A DNA stretch of 64,000 bases from Petrolisthes cinctipes. Taxonomy: Eukaryota > Arthropoda > Malacostraca > Decapoda > Porcellanidae. Location of the stretch: NCBI GenBank assembly GCA_033782935.1, contig JAWQEG010001353.1, positions 124,001 through 188,000 of the forward strand, written 5' to 3'. The position numbers and the translations under genes are program-made. This document shows positions 23,798 through 37,000 of this stretch, piece by piece (positions within the stretch are counted from its first letter, which is position 1; each line of letters begins with the position of its first letter). Under the pieces are notes generated by a model. That model saw only the letters and a list, made by a program, of their open reading frames with translations, did no database searches and had not been told where the DNA came from.

Positions 23798-24164
23798 ATG
23801 CCAACTAAACGAGGCTCCCAACTAACAGCTCTTGGCTGGTATTTGGGGAGCAGGAAGGAATGGCGATTGAGGGAGTGGCTATCTTGTGCAATGCCATATG
23901 TATGTATGGGGAAATATGGGGAAGACCGGTCGGTGTGTATGTATGGGATACGTGTACGACTGGTTGGTGTGTATGTATGGGTCAAATTGTGTAAGGCCAG
24001 GTGGTGTGTAGGAGACAAAACAGGCAAAGCTAGGGAGACTATTTTGTTTACTATAATGACATAGTCGTGATCATAATAATCCCTTTCCTATCCTTCCTTA
24101 TTCAAATAACTCACACTATCACAGACGAGTAAATATTATGAAACAATCTTGTATATAGTTTTCA

Positions 24165-24328
24165 TTAAGTATCCAGGTCTTGTTGAAGCTTGCAATCAGC
24201 ATACATACTGCACACATCTGTGAACCAATTATAACGCTCATCCAGTCTCATATTTCCTGGAGCTCGTATAATTATTCCGTCAGGCTAGTCGAAGTAGAGA
24301 TCTAGATATTTATTATGAGGCGTGATTG
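24165..24328. mobile_element. MITE family B, copy 5
   Basis: Shares ggtcttgttgaagcttgca and catatttcctggagctcg with the others and ends GTGATTG before TA (24329-24330). The same TA starts the next element. Confidence 0.7.
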
Positions 24329-24330
24329 TA

Positions 24331-24542
24331 CAGTTGCCCACGCATGAAGCTGGTGGGACTCGTTACTTGTGAGGTAGCTACAAAGGGAAGGAAAGTGAAA
24401 AAAAATGTGTAGTTTGTTGACAGGCAGACAGTAAAATATTTTTAGTCTGTCTGTCAACAAACTATAACATTTGCTCACTTTCTTTCCTGTTGTAGCTACC
24501 TCACAAGAAGCGAGGTGTACCAGCTTCATGAGTGGGCAACTG
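24331..24542. mobile_element. TA-flanked foldback MITE, 212 bp
   Basis: Nearly palindromic throughout: it starts CAGTTGCCCACGCATGAAGC and ends GCTTCATGAGTGGGCAACTG, and at its centre gtttgttgacaggcagacag meets its complement ctgtctgtcaacaaac. The gene-free arms pair over most of the 212 bases. TA flanks both sides. Confidence 0.88.
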
Positions 24543-24544
24543 TA

Positions 24545-24740
24545 CATTACATCCATATAAAACTACACACACACACACACACACACACCACAAACAGGAG
24601 TGAAGCAAGCCCAGACGAAGACCACGTATAATGTAGCTTGAAGCAGTGAGCTGAAACACCTTATTTAGCCCGCTTACACACACAATGGCAAGACCAATTC
24701 CACCAACTACACACACACACACCCACACACACACACACTA
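24545..24740. repeat. (AC)n cluster
   Basis: Two (AC)n runs (about 24564-24589 and 24711-24738) separated by unremarkable sequence. Confidence 0.8.
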
Positions 24741-25025
24741 GTATCCATAACGATTTTTTGTATCACATAAGACAGAAGTAAGAACAAGAAACCCGCTTAA
24801 TATTCCGATCAGTAAAAAAGAATGAGAGATAGTCAAAATCATGTCCAATGTGAGAGAAATGGTCCAAAATCATGTAAATAAAACATGTCAGGAAACTAAG
24901 TCAGAATATTACAACCGAACCTCTATAAATATTTAGATTCTGTTCCAAAACTCATTAGCGAATATTTGTTGCCGTTGATGAAGACCCAAGGCGATAGAAA
25001 CGAAACCCGGACGGATGTATGTGTA

Positions 25026-25241
25026 CAGTCGGCCTCAGGAATTTGCATACACCACTGGGACATGAAGTGTTCGTATAGACTAGAAAATTAGGTACATTAA
25101 TTTTTTAACACCAAACTTGATTTCGTAATACTATTCGGCTAATTTTTGAAGCAGTCAGCAGAATAGTGCCAATATACAGTATGTGCAAAATAAAGACCCT
25201 GTTTAGCCAATGCTCTGTGTACGAATTCCTGAGGCCGACTG
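25026..25241. mobile_element. TA-flanked MITE, 216 bp
   Basis: CAGTCGGCCTCAGGAATTTG at the left and its near complement GAATTCCTGAGGCCGACTG at the right, TA on both sides. The interior is AT-rich and has no frame of interest. It shares the terminal CAGTYG with family B. Confidence 0.88.
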
Positions 25242-25286
25242 TACATACACACTAATAATGCCCTTAGGGATTTATAGATTTGGTGT

Positions 25287-25490
25287 GGGGAAAGAGGAGG
25301 GGAGGGGAGGGAGAGGAGAGACGAGGGAGAGGAGAGACGAGGGAGAGGAGAGACGAGGGAGAGGAGAGGCGAGGGGAGGAGAGGAGAGGAGAGGCGAGGG
25401 GAGGAGAGGAGAGGAGAGGGGAGGGAGAGAGGAGGGAGAGGAGGAAAGGAGAGGAGAGGAGAGGATAAAGGAAAGGAGAGGGAAAGGTAG
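25287..25490. repeat. GA-rich minisatellite
   Basis: Units such as gagacgagggagagga and gaggcgaggggaggagagga are repeated about a dozen times. The Glu/Arg/Gly frames are artefacts. Confidence 0.9.
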
Positions 25491-25529
25491 GGACTAGAGA
25501 GTCATCATACGGTTACCACGTCATCGTTT

Positions 25530-25680
25530 GCAAAAATATAAGTGCATGGTGATGACGATGGCACACTACACAACTACAAAATAGCTCTGTATTGCGTCTA
25601 GGTAGGGAATAATCGTAAAGTCACCACGCCATCGTTTAACACCATGAATGTTCTTGCACACGGCCCGTTGTTACAGATTG
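25530..25680. mobile_element. Foldback element family C, diverged copy
   Basis: Contains gtgatgacgatggcacac on the left and cacgccatcgtttaacacca, then tgaatgttcttgca on the right, inverted versions of each other. Confidence 0.55.
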
Positions 25681-25846
25681 GTTCTATCAGTATGTGTGTG
25701 TGTCCCAGTTGTTTACGCACAGTGTCCTCTAAAAACAAAATAATATGCATTTTATGACGAGTTCCAACCACCCCCTCCCACACACGTCATAAACAACGCC
25801 ATCTGCCGGACGAAACTGCACACAGTTTTCCTTGTAGTCTTGGCGG

Positions 25847-26012
25847 GTAATGAGGGGATCTTCTCTTGCCAGGAAATTGGAGTTACTGACGGCTTCAAAC
25901 TATGCTACGAAACAGATTACCACTGCAAAGTGAGTACAAGGCTCTGTTTTGTTGCATGATTTGGAGGAAATGGCAGTCAGCAATTTCCAGACAACACAAA
26001 TACCCCTTTAAG
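25847..26012. mobile_element. Foldback element family A, full length
   Basis: The left arm aggaaattggagttactgac, then tatgctacgaaacagatta, and the right arm ttttgttgcatgatttgga, then ggcagtcagcaatttcc are complementary. It starts with gaggggatc and ends in acccctttaa. It is about 166 bp, matching the 23627 copy. Confidence 0.72.
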
Positions 26013-26955
26013 CACTGGGAAATTATTCAAGTAATGACTGCCAAAAAGTCGAAAGGAGACATAATGGGTTTACTCTGAAAGGACAAAAATATCACAACCC
26101 GGCAGAACGCACTTATAGTTCATACGAGCGGGAGAAAATTAGAAGAGGTGAGGGGATGTCATGACAAATTAAAAGGACCGTTCATGTCAGAGAAATACTT
26201 AGTGCAACAGTGAAGGAATTTGTACAGGACTGTACAGTAGCCTCCACCACAGCTACTTACCTACCATTTCTCAACCAATAATAATTCTGATCAATGTAGG
26301 TGAATTTCATTCTTTCAACCCCAGAATTGAGTGCAAAAGTAGGCTACAACAGTCCAGATTAAAAAAGCCCAATTAAATACAATTCCCTTCCCCCCTCTGG
26401 GTGCATCTTAATGAAATGTAAAAGTATTCATATGGAAACTCATAATGGTATCCCTGCAGACTCATTATGGGATCCCTACATACTCGAAGAAGCTGCCACA
26501 TGACAGTCTCAAAGGTCTATCAGCGTGGTCCTCTTGTGGTCATAAGTTGAATACATTACTTGTGGTGTAGGACAGGATAGGAACAATAAGACACAACTCG
26601 TTCACTTAACAAAATCCACAAAAGTTCAATGTGTAGTAAAAGTACTACAAGTAACTACTGCATTTCAGTCCATTTTATGAAGTGCAATACATGGTGCAAG
26701 ATTTCCATGTGGACAATCTATACAAGCTGTCGATTTCGTAACATATATAATTCAAAATCCAATGGAAGAAAAACTGAAAAATATACTTTTAATATCAATC
26801 AGAGTAGCCTACTGACGAAGTGTTGTGACTTGTGATGTGTCTCTGAATACCTCAACTAATATATACCTGAAATGAATTACCTTTATTTAAGTGGCATGTG
26901 ACATAGTCAGAAAATTATTTCGATCTGAAGCAGTAGCGAAACGTCGCCAAGAAGA
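26013..26955. other. Non-coding, unique AT-rich sequence
   Basis: No gene, no strong repeat. A phrase with actcataatggtatccctgc is duplicated within 40 bp at about 26441-26480. Confidence 0.45.
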
Positions 26956-26959
26956 AAGG

Positions 26960-27125
26960 CTCCTCCTCATACAGTGTTGTTCCTTATCCAGATTATTTCA
27001 AGTTGATGAGTCCTCCAAACAATACCACGAAACAGCATCCATATTGAGTGAGTTTGTTTCATGGGATAGTCAGGAGGAATGAGTAGCTTCCAAATGGCCG
27101 ACAATAATCACAGGCCCCATATAAA
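26960..27125. mobile_element. Foldback element family A, copy
   Basis: The arms gatgagtcctccaaacaata, then ccacgaaacagcatcc, and gtttgtttcatgggatagtc, then aggaggaatgagtagcttcc face each other around a short loop. Confidence 0.62.
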
Positions 27126-27469
27126 AGAAGAGGAGCAGCCATCTTTCTCCATACAAGTACCAAGAAACAATTTGCCAACCATACACGAAATTACGAACTC
27201 AAATCCTGTTCTTTTCGCCTATAGCACATGTGTAAGTTTGTTGAAGTTCTGAACAGTATGCTTTCAGAAGACGGCTCCTCAAACAAGCGACCATATGTAA
27301 GAAAGGTCATGTCTAGGCGTTGAGGGTGATGACTGGTACAATTGTTCTAAAGACACAAGTTGACAGAATTACAGACTACAAAAGACCTCGGGCTTATCTA
27401 GGTCTTCAGAAATTGTTCAACTCTCAATGTAACTCATTAAATTCCTTTAAATAATGTGGGATTTTGATG

Positions 27470-27760
27470 GATGAGTGCGAGGCTGACAGCCTGTTACGTC
27501 AGGGTTTGAATCCTGGGTGAGGCAGCTGGCATGAATTGACTCAGCTCTCCACCCAGCCTTACAGGATTGGTTAGTAAAATGTGTACCTATAGGGTAACGC
27601 CAAAGGAGAGTAACTGTGGTGACTTGGATGATGCAGTGGCCTTGTAAGCCTGGATATCAAGTTAATATAACAGGCCACAGGCTCAAAGGTTGATGTGATA
27701 GAAATGAGCACCATGACAAAACACCAGCAAAGCATAATCCACCAGCATTACCCACGTACT
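27470..27760 (+). mobile_element. Candidate tRNA-derived SINE
   Basis: The segment gtgcgaggctgacagcctg, followed by acgtcagggtttgaatcc, has the look of a tRNA 3' half with a polymerase III B box (GGTTTGAATCC). The tRNA-unrelated body continues through gagtaactgtggtgacttgg. No clear A box or A-rich tail is seen. Confidence 0.35.
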
Positions 27761-27887
27761 TTGATCTGAACAGGAATAATTCAAACTAACTATTATGATA
27801 GAATATGAAGTCGTCGCACCAGTCACTGTCAGCAACTATAGACCCTGACATTGCTCACACATGATCCTATAACACTGGGGTACTCAC

Positions 27888-28039
27888 TCGGGGTGACGTC
27901 TGGTAACTCTGTCAAGGTGTTCCTTGGAGTTGGTGTAGGCGACGGCACTGACGGTGTGTAGGTAACTGAGGACACCCTCCGCTTGGCTCTGTAGGCCCTC
28001 CACCTCCTCCGCCAGATCCTCTGCCTCTTCCTCCAGAGA
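27888..28039 (-). CDS. Msp300: Nesprin exon E22 (last found in window)
   Basis: Fifty codons plus two bases, SLEEEAEDLAEEVEGL to RVTRRHP. Acceptor cctcttggtcag, donor gtgagt, entry phase 0 and exit phase 2. The next exon must begin by completing a GA-codon. I searched the minus strand to position 1 by eye and found no convincing continuation, so the following intron is either very long (more than 27 kb) or contains small exons I missed. Confidence 0.87.
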
Positions 28040-31000
28040 CTGACCAAGAGGAACAAAAGCATATCAAAAGACTGGACACGTTACGTTGTTCAAACTTCAA
28101 GAAACAATAAATTATTTACAAAGGTTTCTCCTTGGCTCTCGAGTCATTCCTCCATCTCCTCCAGGACAAACTTGAGATGAATAAATAATAAGTCTGGAGT
28201 TTGTCAAAGGCTTCATATTGAATTTGATTCATCAACAATATTAAAGTTTTTTATCATTAGCTGTGTGTGTGTGTGTGTGTGATGGCTAAGGTGAGATACA
28301 TGACAGACAGTTGTCATGCTTCTCCATCCATGACTCCTGTCCCTGCAGCAAGTTTTATATTAACTTTGTGTTTCCCAGGCAAAAGGGGTTACGTCTAGTG
28401 TCTTTTCCCCATGGCAACACGACAGAAGGGAAGGGAACTTTAGCAATTAAGAGGAGCATCTGTTGTCTGTGAATTGGAAAGCTACTGATTTTCTCAAGAC
28501 TATGCCTCAAACAACTCCCCAATTTTGTAATATTTTTTTTAGTTGAAGATCCAGAATGGTACAATCACAATACCATATGCACAATCCCCACAATGGCAAA
28601 AACATTCATGCCAACTACCACTTCCAACCACACCATACATCAACAACCACCATCACCTTTTCCAAACAACCATAGGGACAAAAACTTCAACAACAATCAC
28701 CACAATCACCTAAACAATCACCACCATGCACTTCAACATATTACCTCCTCAACAACCACAACCACCACCACCACAACCACCACCACCACCACCACAACAA
28801 CAACCACCACCACAACAACAACCACCACCACAACAACCACCACTACCACCATCACCACTATGCACCTCAACACATCACCTCCTTAACAACCACCACCACC
28901 ACAACATGAACTACCACTACAACCACCACCACCACCACCACCTCCTTGCCAGCCAGCCAGACTCTCCATTGGGGATTATCCTCTTAATCTGCTTTTGCTT
29001 GGCTAGGGTGCTTGGTTTACTTGGCGAGGGTGTTTGTTCGTTTGTTTGTTTTCTGACTTCGGTGTTTGTTTTGTTTGCTCTGGTTAGGGTGTTTGTTTTG
29101 TTTCGTCTGGCAGGTGTGTTTGTTTGTTTTGTCTGGCAGGTGTGTTTATCTGTTTTGTCTGGCAGGTGTGTTTGTTTGTTTTGTCTGGTTAGAGTGTTTG
29201 TTTTGTCTGGCAAGGTAGTTTTTGTTTTGTCTGGCTAGGTAGTTTGTTTTGTTTCATCTGGCTAGGGGGTTTGTTTATTTTTCCTGGCTAGTTATTTCTT
29301 GTGAAAATTACAAGGCATTGTACTCCCGCTTGGGTCTTTTGCAGTAGTAGTCTCACCCTTAATATAAGTTCTTAAAAACGATTTCTTATACAACACTATT
29401 AACAGACCCAAGACTTAAATCCCGAACAGACCGTGCATTTCATACACTTCAGGGACATATTGTTTTAAGCCCCAATATCTGGTTATGTAAAGTTGTGTAC
29501 AATGCTCAACCTGGTGTGGGGTCGAGTCCAAGGTCTGCCATAGGTGTTTCTGATTGGACAAACAGTGTGGTCACAGGGTGGGAAGTGACTGTGGCCTGAG
29601 GGGTGGTTGTTTCTGAGAAGAGAAGCATGTACAGTATGTATGTAACTCTCCAAAGAAGCATATCCTTTAATGTTTTTATAATGTTAACTGTTAGTCATTT
29701 CCTTTCTTTGTAGATACAGATTTTCCCATTTTTTAAATTCATGCCCACACCATGGTTATTTATGGATACCCTGTACTTTTATAATCCCAGTAGCTCTTTC
29801 CTAAATACCCTATCTGTTTCCAACACACGCATTCTCCAATAAAAATCCCACCTCTTCCCAACACACCCCACCTCTTCCAAACACATCTCACCTCCTTCTT
29901 AATATCCTTAACTTTCTCCATGTACCCCAACTCGTTTCTAAATACCTCTCCTCTTTCTTACGCACCCAAACTATTCCTTACACACTCCACCACTTCCCAA
30001 TACACTTCATCTCTTAACTAAAACACCCCAACTCATTCCTAAGTACCCCAACTCTATTCTTAATACCCCATCTCTTCCTAAACACACCTCTCCGATAAGC
30101 TCCCCATCTCTTCCCTACACACCCCACCTCTATCTTACACACTCCACCTTTTCCATACACACTAGAATCCACCAATGTAGCTATGATTTTGGGGCTGCAT
30201 CCTCCTACAGGAAAGATCCGGCCTCTGCAGTAGATTTTAAAGGACAAATGATATTTTTTCCTTTCATAATTAATTTTCCGCTATGTCAATCTACATTCTA
30301 GTAGAAGGCAAATGTCTACATATGTATAGTATATGATTATTCTGACTGTCTGAAGTTTAAAATACATGGGTTGGAAGCCAAGTAACAGCCATCAGATGCA
30401 AGGCAGAAACTTCTATAATATCAACTATGAGTATCCATAGTTGGTCAAAAACAAACAATAGTTTCACAACACAGAAGCTGAATGCAAGAAGCCCACATTA
30501 AACACAGCTACCACATACAAGGTTTCACTTAAGCATGCTCAATATTCATAGCCAAGCCTCCCTTGCCACTGGCTCCTTGGTTGACAACTCTTGCATTTTT
30601 TTCAGACTAAATATAAAAAAAAGAGTACCGTATGTTTTGTAGGAGGGAAGCAATACTGATGTCCAAAGGTTAAAGACTGTTCCCATTAATCCATAATCAA
30701 GTTACATTTTCTGCACTGTACTTAAACTAATGCCAGGTGACAAATAATGCTACATAAAAAGTGCAGTTATATGGTAGAAGTGTTTTGTCAGGGAGGCATT
30801 TTTTCACCTTTTCTTCTAGGCCTATATATATGAAAATGAGGACTAAAGGCAAAAAGGCCATTTAACATCTCCCCTGCGAGATAAAAAAAAGAGAGAGAGG
30901 TCCAAATTCATGTCCAATTTCATTCAAGATGTCTAGACATTTTGTGTTTGAAGGAGCATAACAAGAGTCGAGTCTTACTGCACTGTACACCAATGGAAGC

Positions 31001-34000
31001 TTATGCTTTTAACCTTCTACTGTCCATTGGATCCCCTCCTTATACTATACTATACACAGATTCATTACACATGAAAGAAACATTTCATGCTCACAATCCC
31101 TGGGTACAATAAAAGTTTACTGTAGTAACTTACCTCTACTATTTCTTTGACGGCATTCATGTCCGAGTTGTCAATATTGGAACTGTCCAGATCCTTGTGC
31201 AGCCTCAGCTCCAGATTGTTGAGGCCCACTTCCAGACTGCGTATGGCCACGTCATAAACCTGTCATGGGAGGAATTCAAATTGTTAACAATGTATCCACT
31301 CTTCAGGGGAAAATTTCTCGGATTATGCCATAGATACTGGTAACATAGGTGCAGTATTGCACTAATGCCTGACAAGTAGTTATCTGTTTGATAGAGACAT
31401 CTCAAACTGACTAGCCTTGAGAGTTTCAAGGTGGAGGCATCTCAAACTACCAGGCTTGAAGGATCGTTCAGGGTTGAACTTGCCCACTTGTTTACTGGTA
31501 CTGGGACATTTTGTATTGAGCCATCTTCTTCAGGCTGCTAATGGCTAATCTTACCCCAGGTGTGCCTTTTCATGTGAGAACCATGTTGAATTAGTTCAGC
31601 AAAGCAGTGTTATATAGTGGCCTGAGAGGCATGACTTTCCACTTGGGGCCGTCTCACAATAAGCTGGTCGCTGTCAGCCCAGCCTCTGTACTTTGGACAT
31701 AATCTATCTTCTTGCCGAGTTACCTATCCAAATCAGAGGCAACCCAATTGAGGAGTGATTACTACTCCCAACCTAAGTTGATGGTGTTATATAAAATTAT
31801 TGTCTTCCCAAAATTTACCACTGACAATGAAGTTGAAGTTACGTTTTGCTTTCATCTAACTGTCAGTTAGTCTAATTGTCGACAATATATTTAAAAAATT
31901 TATGAACTAATTTGCACAAAATTTAGTGAGCAGATAGGATTTGCACTAAGGAAGAAGTTATCAAATAATAAAGAATATTGGGGAAAAGGGACCTCTTGGA
32001 GGAGGGGATTATCTGCCTTGATGGTTTCTGAACACCCTTCTAGTTTGTATTTTGCACCAAATGACAGCTGGTAAGCATAATCAATCAAATCATGGTTACC
32101 ATGACCTCAATGTTTATGATCCTGCCACTGCAAAAAACAGAACATAAAGTAACTGATCCCTATTACTGCTAAAAATGGTGGAGCAAGACATATAAATGTA
32201 GTCATGTACCCACCTGCCACTGACTGATGAGGGTGGCCAGGGCATCGCGACGGTTCTCCATTCCCTCCATGGCCGCCTTCCAGTCCCGAGTGATCTCCAG
32301 CAGCTGGTTTCCAATGGTGACGTGGCTTTGTTTGTTGGCCAGCTGGAGGAGCTCATTGGCTTTCTCTGTGAAGTCGGTGATGATGTAACTCTGGTCATAC
32401 AGCCTGGTGCGCTCCTCGTCCATTCTTTGCAAGTTGATCCGGAGCGCTGCCACATTGATGGCGGTATCGTTGAGCATGGTGTTAACATTCGCGTCTTCGA
32501 TGAGGGTACGGGCACTCTCAACAATCTTCTTGTACTCTAGAGCAAGCTGGACATTCTTCTCCAGTTGAGCCTTGTGGTCTCGGGCAGACTTTGTGACATT
32601 ATCCAGTTCTTTGGTGAGATCTGAGAGTTCCCTGGTCAGTTGGTCCTGGTCCTCACTTGTCAAGGATGGGACAATTCTCTCAGCAATATTCCCGAGCTGT
32701 TCAAGTGACTCACCAATCAGACCTTCACTGGAGAAGAATGCAATGTGATCCTCTAGATCTGACCTCACGTCCTCAAAGTCTATGCTATCGACATCAATGA
32801 TGCGCTTGCGAGCTGCTTTCATCCAGTCACGTATCTTTGTAATGAAGTCTTCATAGTCCAGTCGGAGCATCTTGGCATCCTCGAGATACTTAAGCCTTGA
32901 CTCTAATTCAAGAGGGAATGTTGAAGAAATCATTTTGGCCTCAGATAATCTCTCCTGTAGGATGTAAGGCAAGCCGACTTCTGACTTGGCTCTGTCCTGG
33001 ATGTCCCTAATCTTCTTGAGTTGGTCCTCAATGTCACCGGCAAGTTCCTCATGAGCCTCTAACTCCTCGTTGGCACTCTCCACCTCAAGGGTGAGGAGTG
33101 GCCGAGACTTAAGCTCACTCTCCTGTTCCAGCAGCCACTCCATGGTCATGTTCAGCTCGATGTGGAGGCGTTTGTGGCTCTCAGCTGACACCTCATGTTC
33201 CGAGTGTCGCTTTTCCACCTGCCGTCGGAGAGAACTTAGATTGTTCTTGACAAGTTGCTGCTGCTCCATGATAGCGTTATGGTCCTCCACCGTTCCCTCC
33301 TCGCAGATCATGGAGCCCTTGTCTTGTGCTGAGGTTAGCTGAGCCTCACACTCCTGTATTTTGGTTATCACGTCATTGTATTTGTGTATCTTGTCAGTCA
33401 CTGTCATTTCGGTCTTCTCGATTTCCCTCACGACAGCAGAGTAGCGATTCGTGAATCCAACAATTTCTGTGATGAGTGACGCATACTGCTGCCTAACCAA
33501 TATGAGTTGCCTCACCCTTGCAATGTGCTTTTCTATTACTAGGCTGAGGTCCTGCTGTTGCTTGGTAACATCCCTCATTTCTCCAATACTAATGTTAGAG
33601 CGAGAATGCACTCCATCAAAGCCCTTTCTGAACTCATGAAGTTTGGAAAGGGCATCCTGGTAAGAAGCCAATAGTTTCTGTGCATCATCGACACTGCGTC
33701 CAACAGGTCTGTTCAGTGACTTTATCTCCTTCTGGATGGATGAGAAGTACTGCGTTGTCTGCACGATGAGTTCAGTGTTGCGGCGGAGATAAGTGATGGT
33801 GTTACGGACTTGGTCTGTCTTGTCGCCAATAGAGGAGTTCACCCTCGATGTCTTATCTTGGATATCTCTTACTATCTCCCCTAAAGTGAACTTGTCAGCT
33901 TCAGTAAGGTAAGGTAACAAGTCCTCACACAAGTTGGCAATGCTAGTGACTCTCTTGTTGGCAGCTTCACGTTCGTCTTCCATGGTTTCCAGCTTCTTGA

Positions 34001-37000
34001 GTTGCTCGGCAAGAACTTCAGCAGTGTTCAGGCTTTTTACATCTGTCTGAAGAGCAACCTCAGCTTGATGCAGCCATTTCTGGGCAATGTCGACTTCCCT
34101 TTCAAAGTCACGCCTGGCTTCCAACAGGTTTGACAGGCGGTTCAGAGTTCCAGACATGGTCTGGCGGAGATTGTTCACCTTGTCGTCCACTTCAGTCAGG
34201 ACACCATGCAGGGAATCCTTTTCCTCCTCAGTGCAGTCCTTGAACAATGCACTTCCCTGCCTCTTCACCCCTGATATACTTGTTTCAGCATACTGTTTTA
34301 GTTCACTATCAAGGCGTCTGTATTTCTCCACCACACGTACAGCATTCTCAGACCTGAGTGGCAGTAGGTCAGGACAAACCACTTCATCCTGTTTGCCACT
34401 CAGCCAGGCATTAACTTGGTCCAGGGACTGCTCAAAGCTGCGACGTTCCTCGTATGACACGATCATGTCATTCTTGACTTCCATGATGGAAGAGTACAGA
34501 GTTGGTTGTTCTTCAGCAGTCTTCTTCAGCAGACTTTCTAAGTTCTCTAAGTCTGATTCTTCTATGTCACCTCTGAGATTTTCCACAGCCTTTTCTAACT
34601 GGTTCAGAAGCAACTTCTTAGCTGAAATCTCCTTTGATAAGTTCTGCAAAATAAGCAAAAATATCATGATATTATCAGGAAGAAATTATAATATCTCTTG
34701 CTATACAAAGTATCCAGAATTAAATACAGAAAATTCAAGTTAACTCAATGGTTTTACAATTTTAAGAAAGTAAATGTAGGTATGAGCAAGATGAAAGCCA
34801 AGGTGAATGGCCAGGGGGTGAAGTTGAGGCTGAATGAAGCAAATTGGTCCTTGGTGGCAAGTTTATTTGTGCATGACACTGTGTTGATGAAAGGGAGTTG
34901 CAGAGAGTGGTGGACGAGTTTCAGTCTGTGTGTAAACGAAGGAAACTGAAGGTGAATGTTGGTAAAAGTAAAGTGATGGTGTTTGAGAGAGCAGAAACTG
35001 AAGTGATTAACTTTGCTACACCTTACAGAGTGGGAGTACCAACTGGGACTAAATGTGAGATAACTCTGAGGGGTGAGAGGATGGAGGAAGTGAAGGAGTT
35101 TAAGTACCTAGGTACAGTTCTGTGTAAACATGGAAGTGTGGAAGGAGAAATTAGGGAGAGAGCAATGAGGGGTAGACAGGTCATAGGATCATTGGGAAGG
35201 ATTATGAAGGGTAGAAGAGTATGGAGGGTAAAAGGGGACTACGAAATAGTATAATCTTGCCAACACTGACATATGCGTCAGAGACATGGACATGGAGTAG
35301 GGCTCATCAGTCTAGAATAGGTGCTGTGGAAATGAGTTACATGAGAGGAGCATGTGGAGTGTCTAGGTGGGATGGAGAAAGAAATGAAAGTGTGTATGAG
35401 AGATGTGGTATGAGTGAAAAGGCAATTGGTATTGAGTGTGGAGTTGTTGAGAGAGTGAAGCGTAATACATTGAGGTGGTTTGGACATTTAGAGAGAATGC
35501 AAGGTGAGGAATTTGTAAAGAAGGTGTATGGAAGTGAAGTTGTGGGACCTGGTGTGAGAGGCAGACCTCAAGGTTAGATGGCATAACAGAGTGGAAGAGT
35601 ATGTAAAGGATAGAAACGTGAGGGGCAGAGTAGGGCTTGACCAAGTAAGGAGGGAGTGTTGGAACAGGGAAAACTGGAGACACTTCTGCCGTGACCACCC
35701 CCTTGGAGGGAGTTCCCAGAGGGAACGAGGCATCAGAGCTATAGATAGATAGATAGATGAGCAAGATGATGACAGTGGAGAGGGAACTGGGAGTCAGTGT
35801 GTAATGTGCCAGAATTTTGAGGTGGTTGAAGAATTTAAGTTCTTTGGGGTAATATCTGATAAAAGAGAAAAGTGGAAAACATAGGGAGAAAAGTTGAGGG
35901 TGTGATGAAAGAACTGTTCTGAAGTAGAGGGCTAAGGACTGAGACTACAAGAGGACTGCATGAAGAAATGTTAATACTCACACTATCAGTTGTGAAACTT
36001 TGGTGTGGTAAGACTATGTGAAATCAAGAGTAAGAGCAGTAGAGATGGATATACTTAGTGTGTATAGAGTCCAAAGAATTGACATGGTGAAAAGTACTAA
36101 AATCCATGAAAGGTGTGGTGTGAGGAAACAACTTGATCAAACAGTAGAGGAGAGTGTTCCGAGATGATATTTGCATGTGGAAAGAATGGACAATACAAGG
36201 GTGGTGAAAAAGGTGTATGAAGAGTAATTTTCAGGGGCAAAGAAGAAAAGAAAGACCAAGGAGAAGATGGCATAAAAGAGCTTAGAATACGAATATATGA
36301 AGCAAACGAATCTGTGTATCATAGGCAAGAGTGGAAGAGACTCGCGTGTGTTAGGACTGGCAACTCTATTTTAACTTGGTGTTTATGGAATGGCTCATTG
36401 AACCTAGGTATATTGTGGGCTTCAATTGAGGAATGTGAATTCAACTTATTTTAATGGATATTTCTGTCCCTCCTTCTTTCTGTATACTGTACTGTTTTAA
36501 TTTCTTTACCCTTGGCTTAAAAAATAAGGAAACTGGGTATTGATGATGATCCAGGTTTATCCTTTCACAAAAAGCCAACAAACAGTTTATGTTCTTGGGT
36601 AAGTGATAATTATTAGTGTAGGCAAAATAAAATATCAATACTATACCATACATGCTTTTCATGTTTTCTTAAACTGCATCTTTCTATTGTTTTTGAATGC
36701 TCTTGGTTTAGTAGGGAATACAGTATATGGGAAATACATGGAAATGCTGAAAACAATAAAACTGATGCACAAATAAAACTGTTTGCACTGAATATATGTA
36801 AACAAGATATGGAGTGACAGCAACAATATTAATTAAGAAGTTCAGCCATCCTATACAGTACTGTACAGTACTTACATTAATCTCATGCAGCCTGACTTCA
36901 GTATTCTTGCTGGTGTAGCCAAGGAGTGGTAAGTTCTTGGTGTACTCCAGCTTCTCCCTGATCCATTTCTGCAGTTCCAGGACATCAGCTTTGGAGTCTT

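Noticed and set aside
28593..29238. Thr-rich and Pro/Gln-rich frames
   Set aside because: Derived from the CAC/CAA array and the neighbouring minisatellite.
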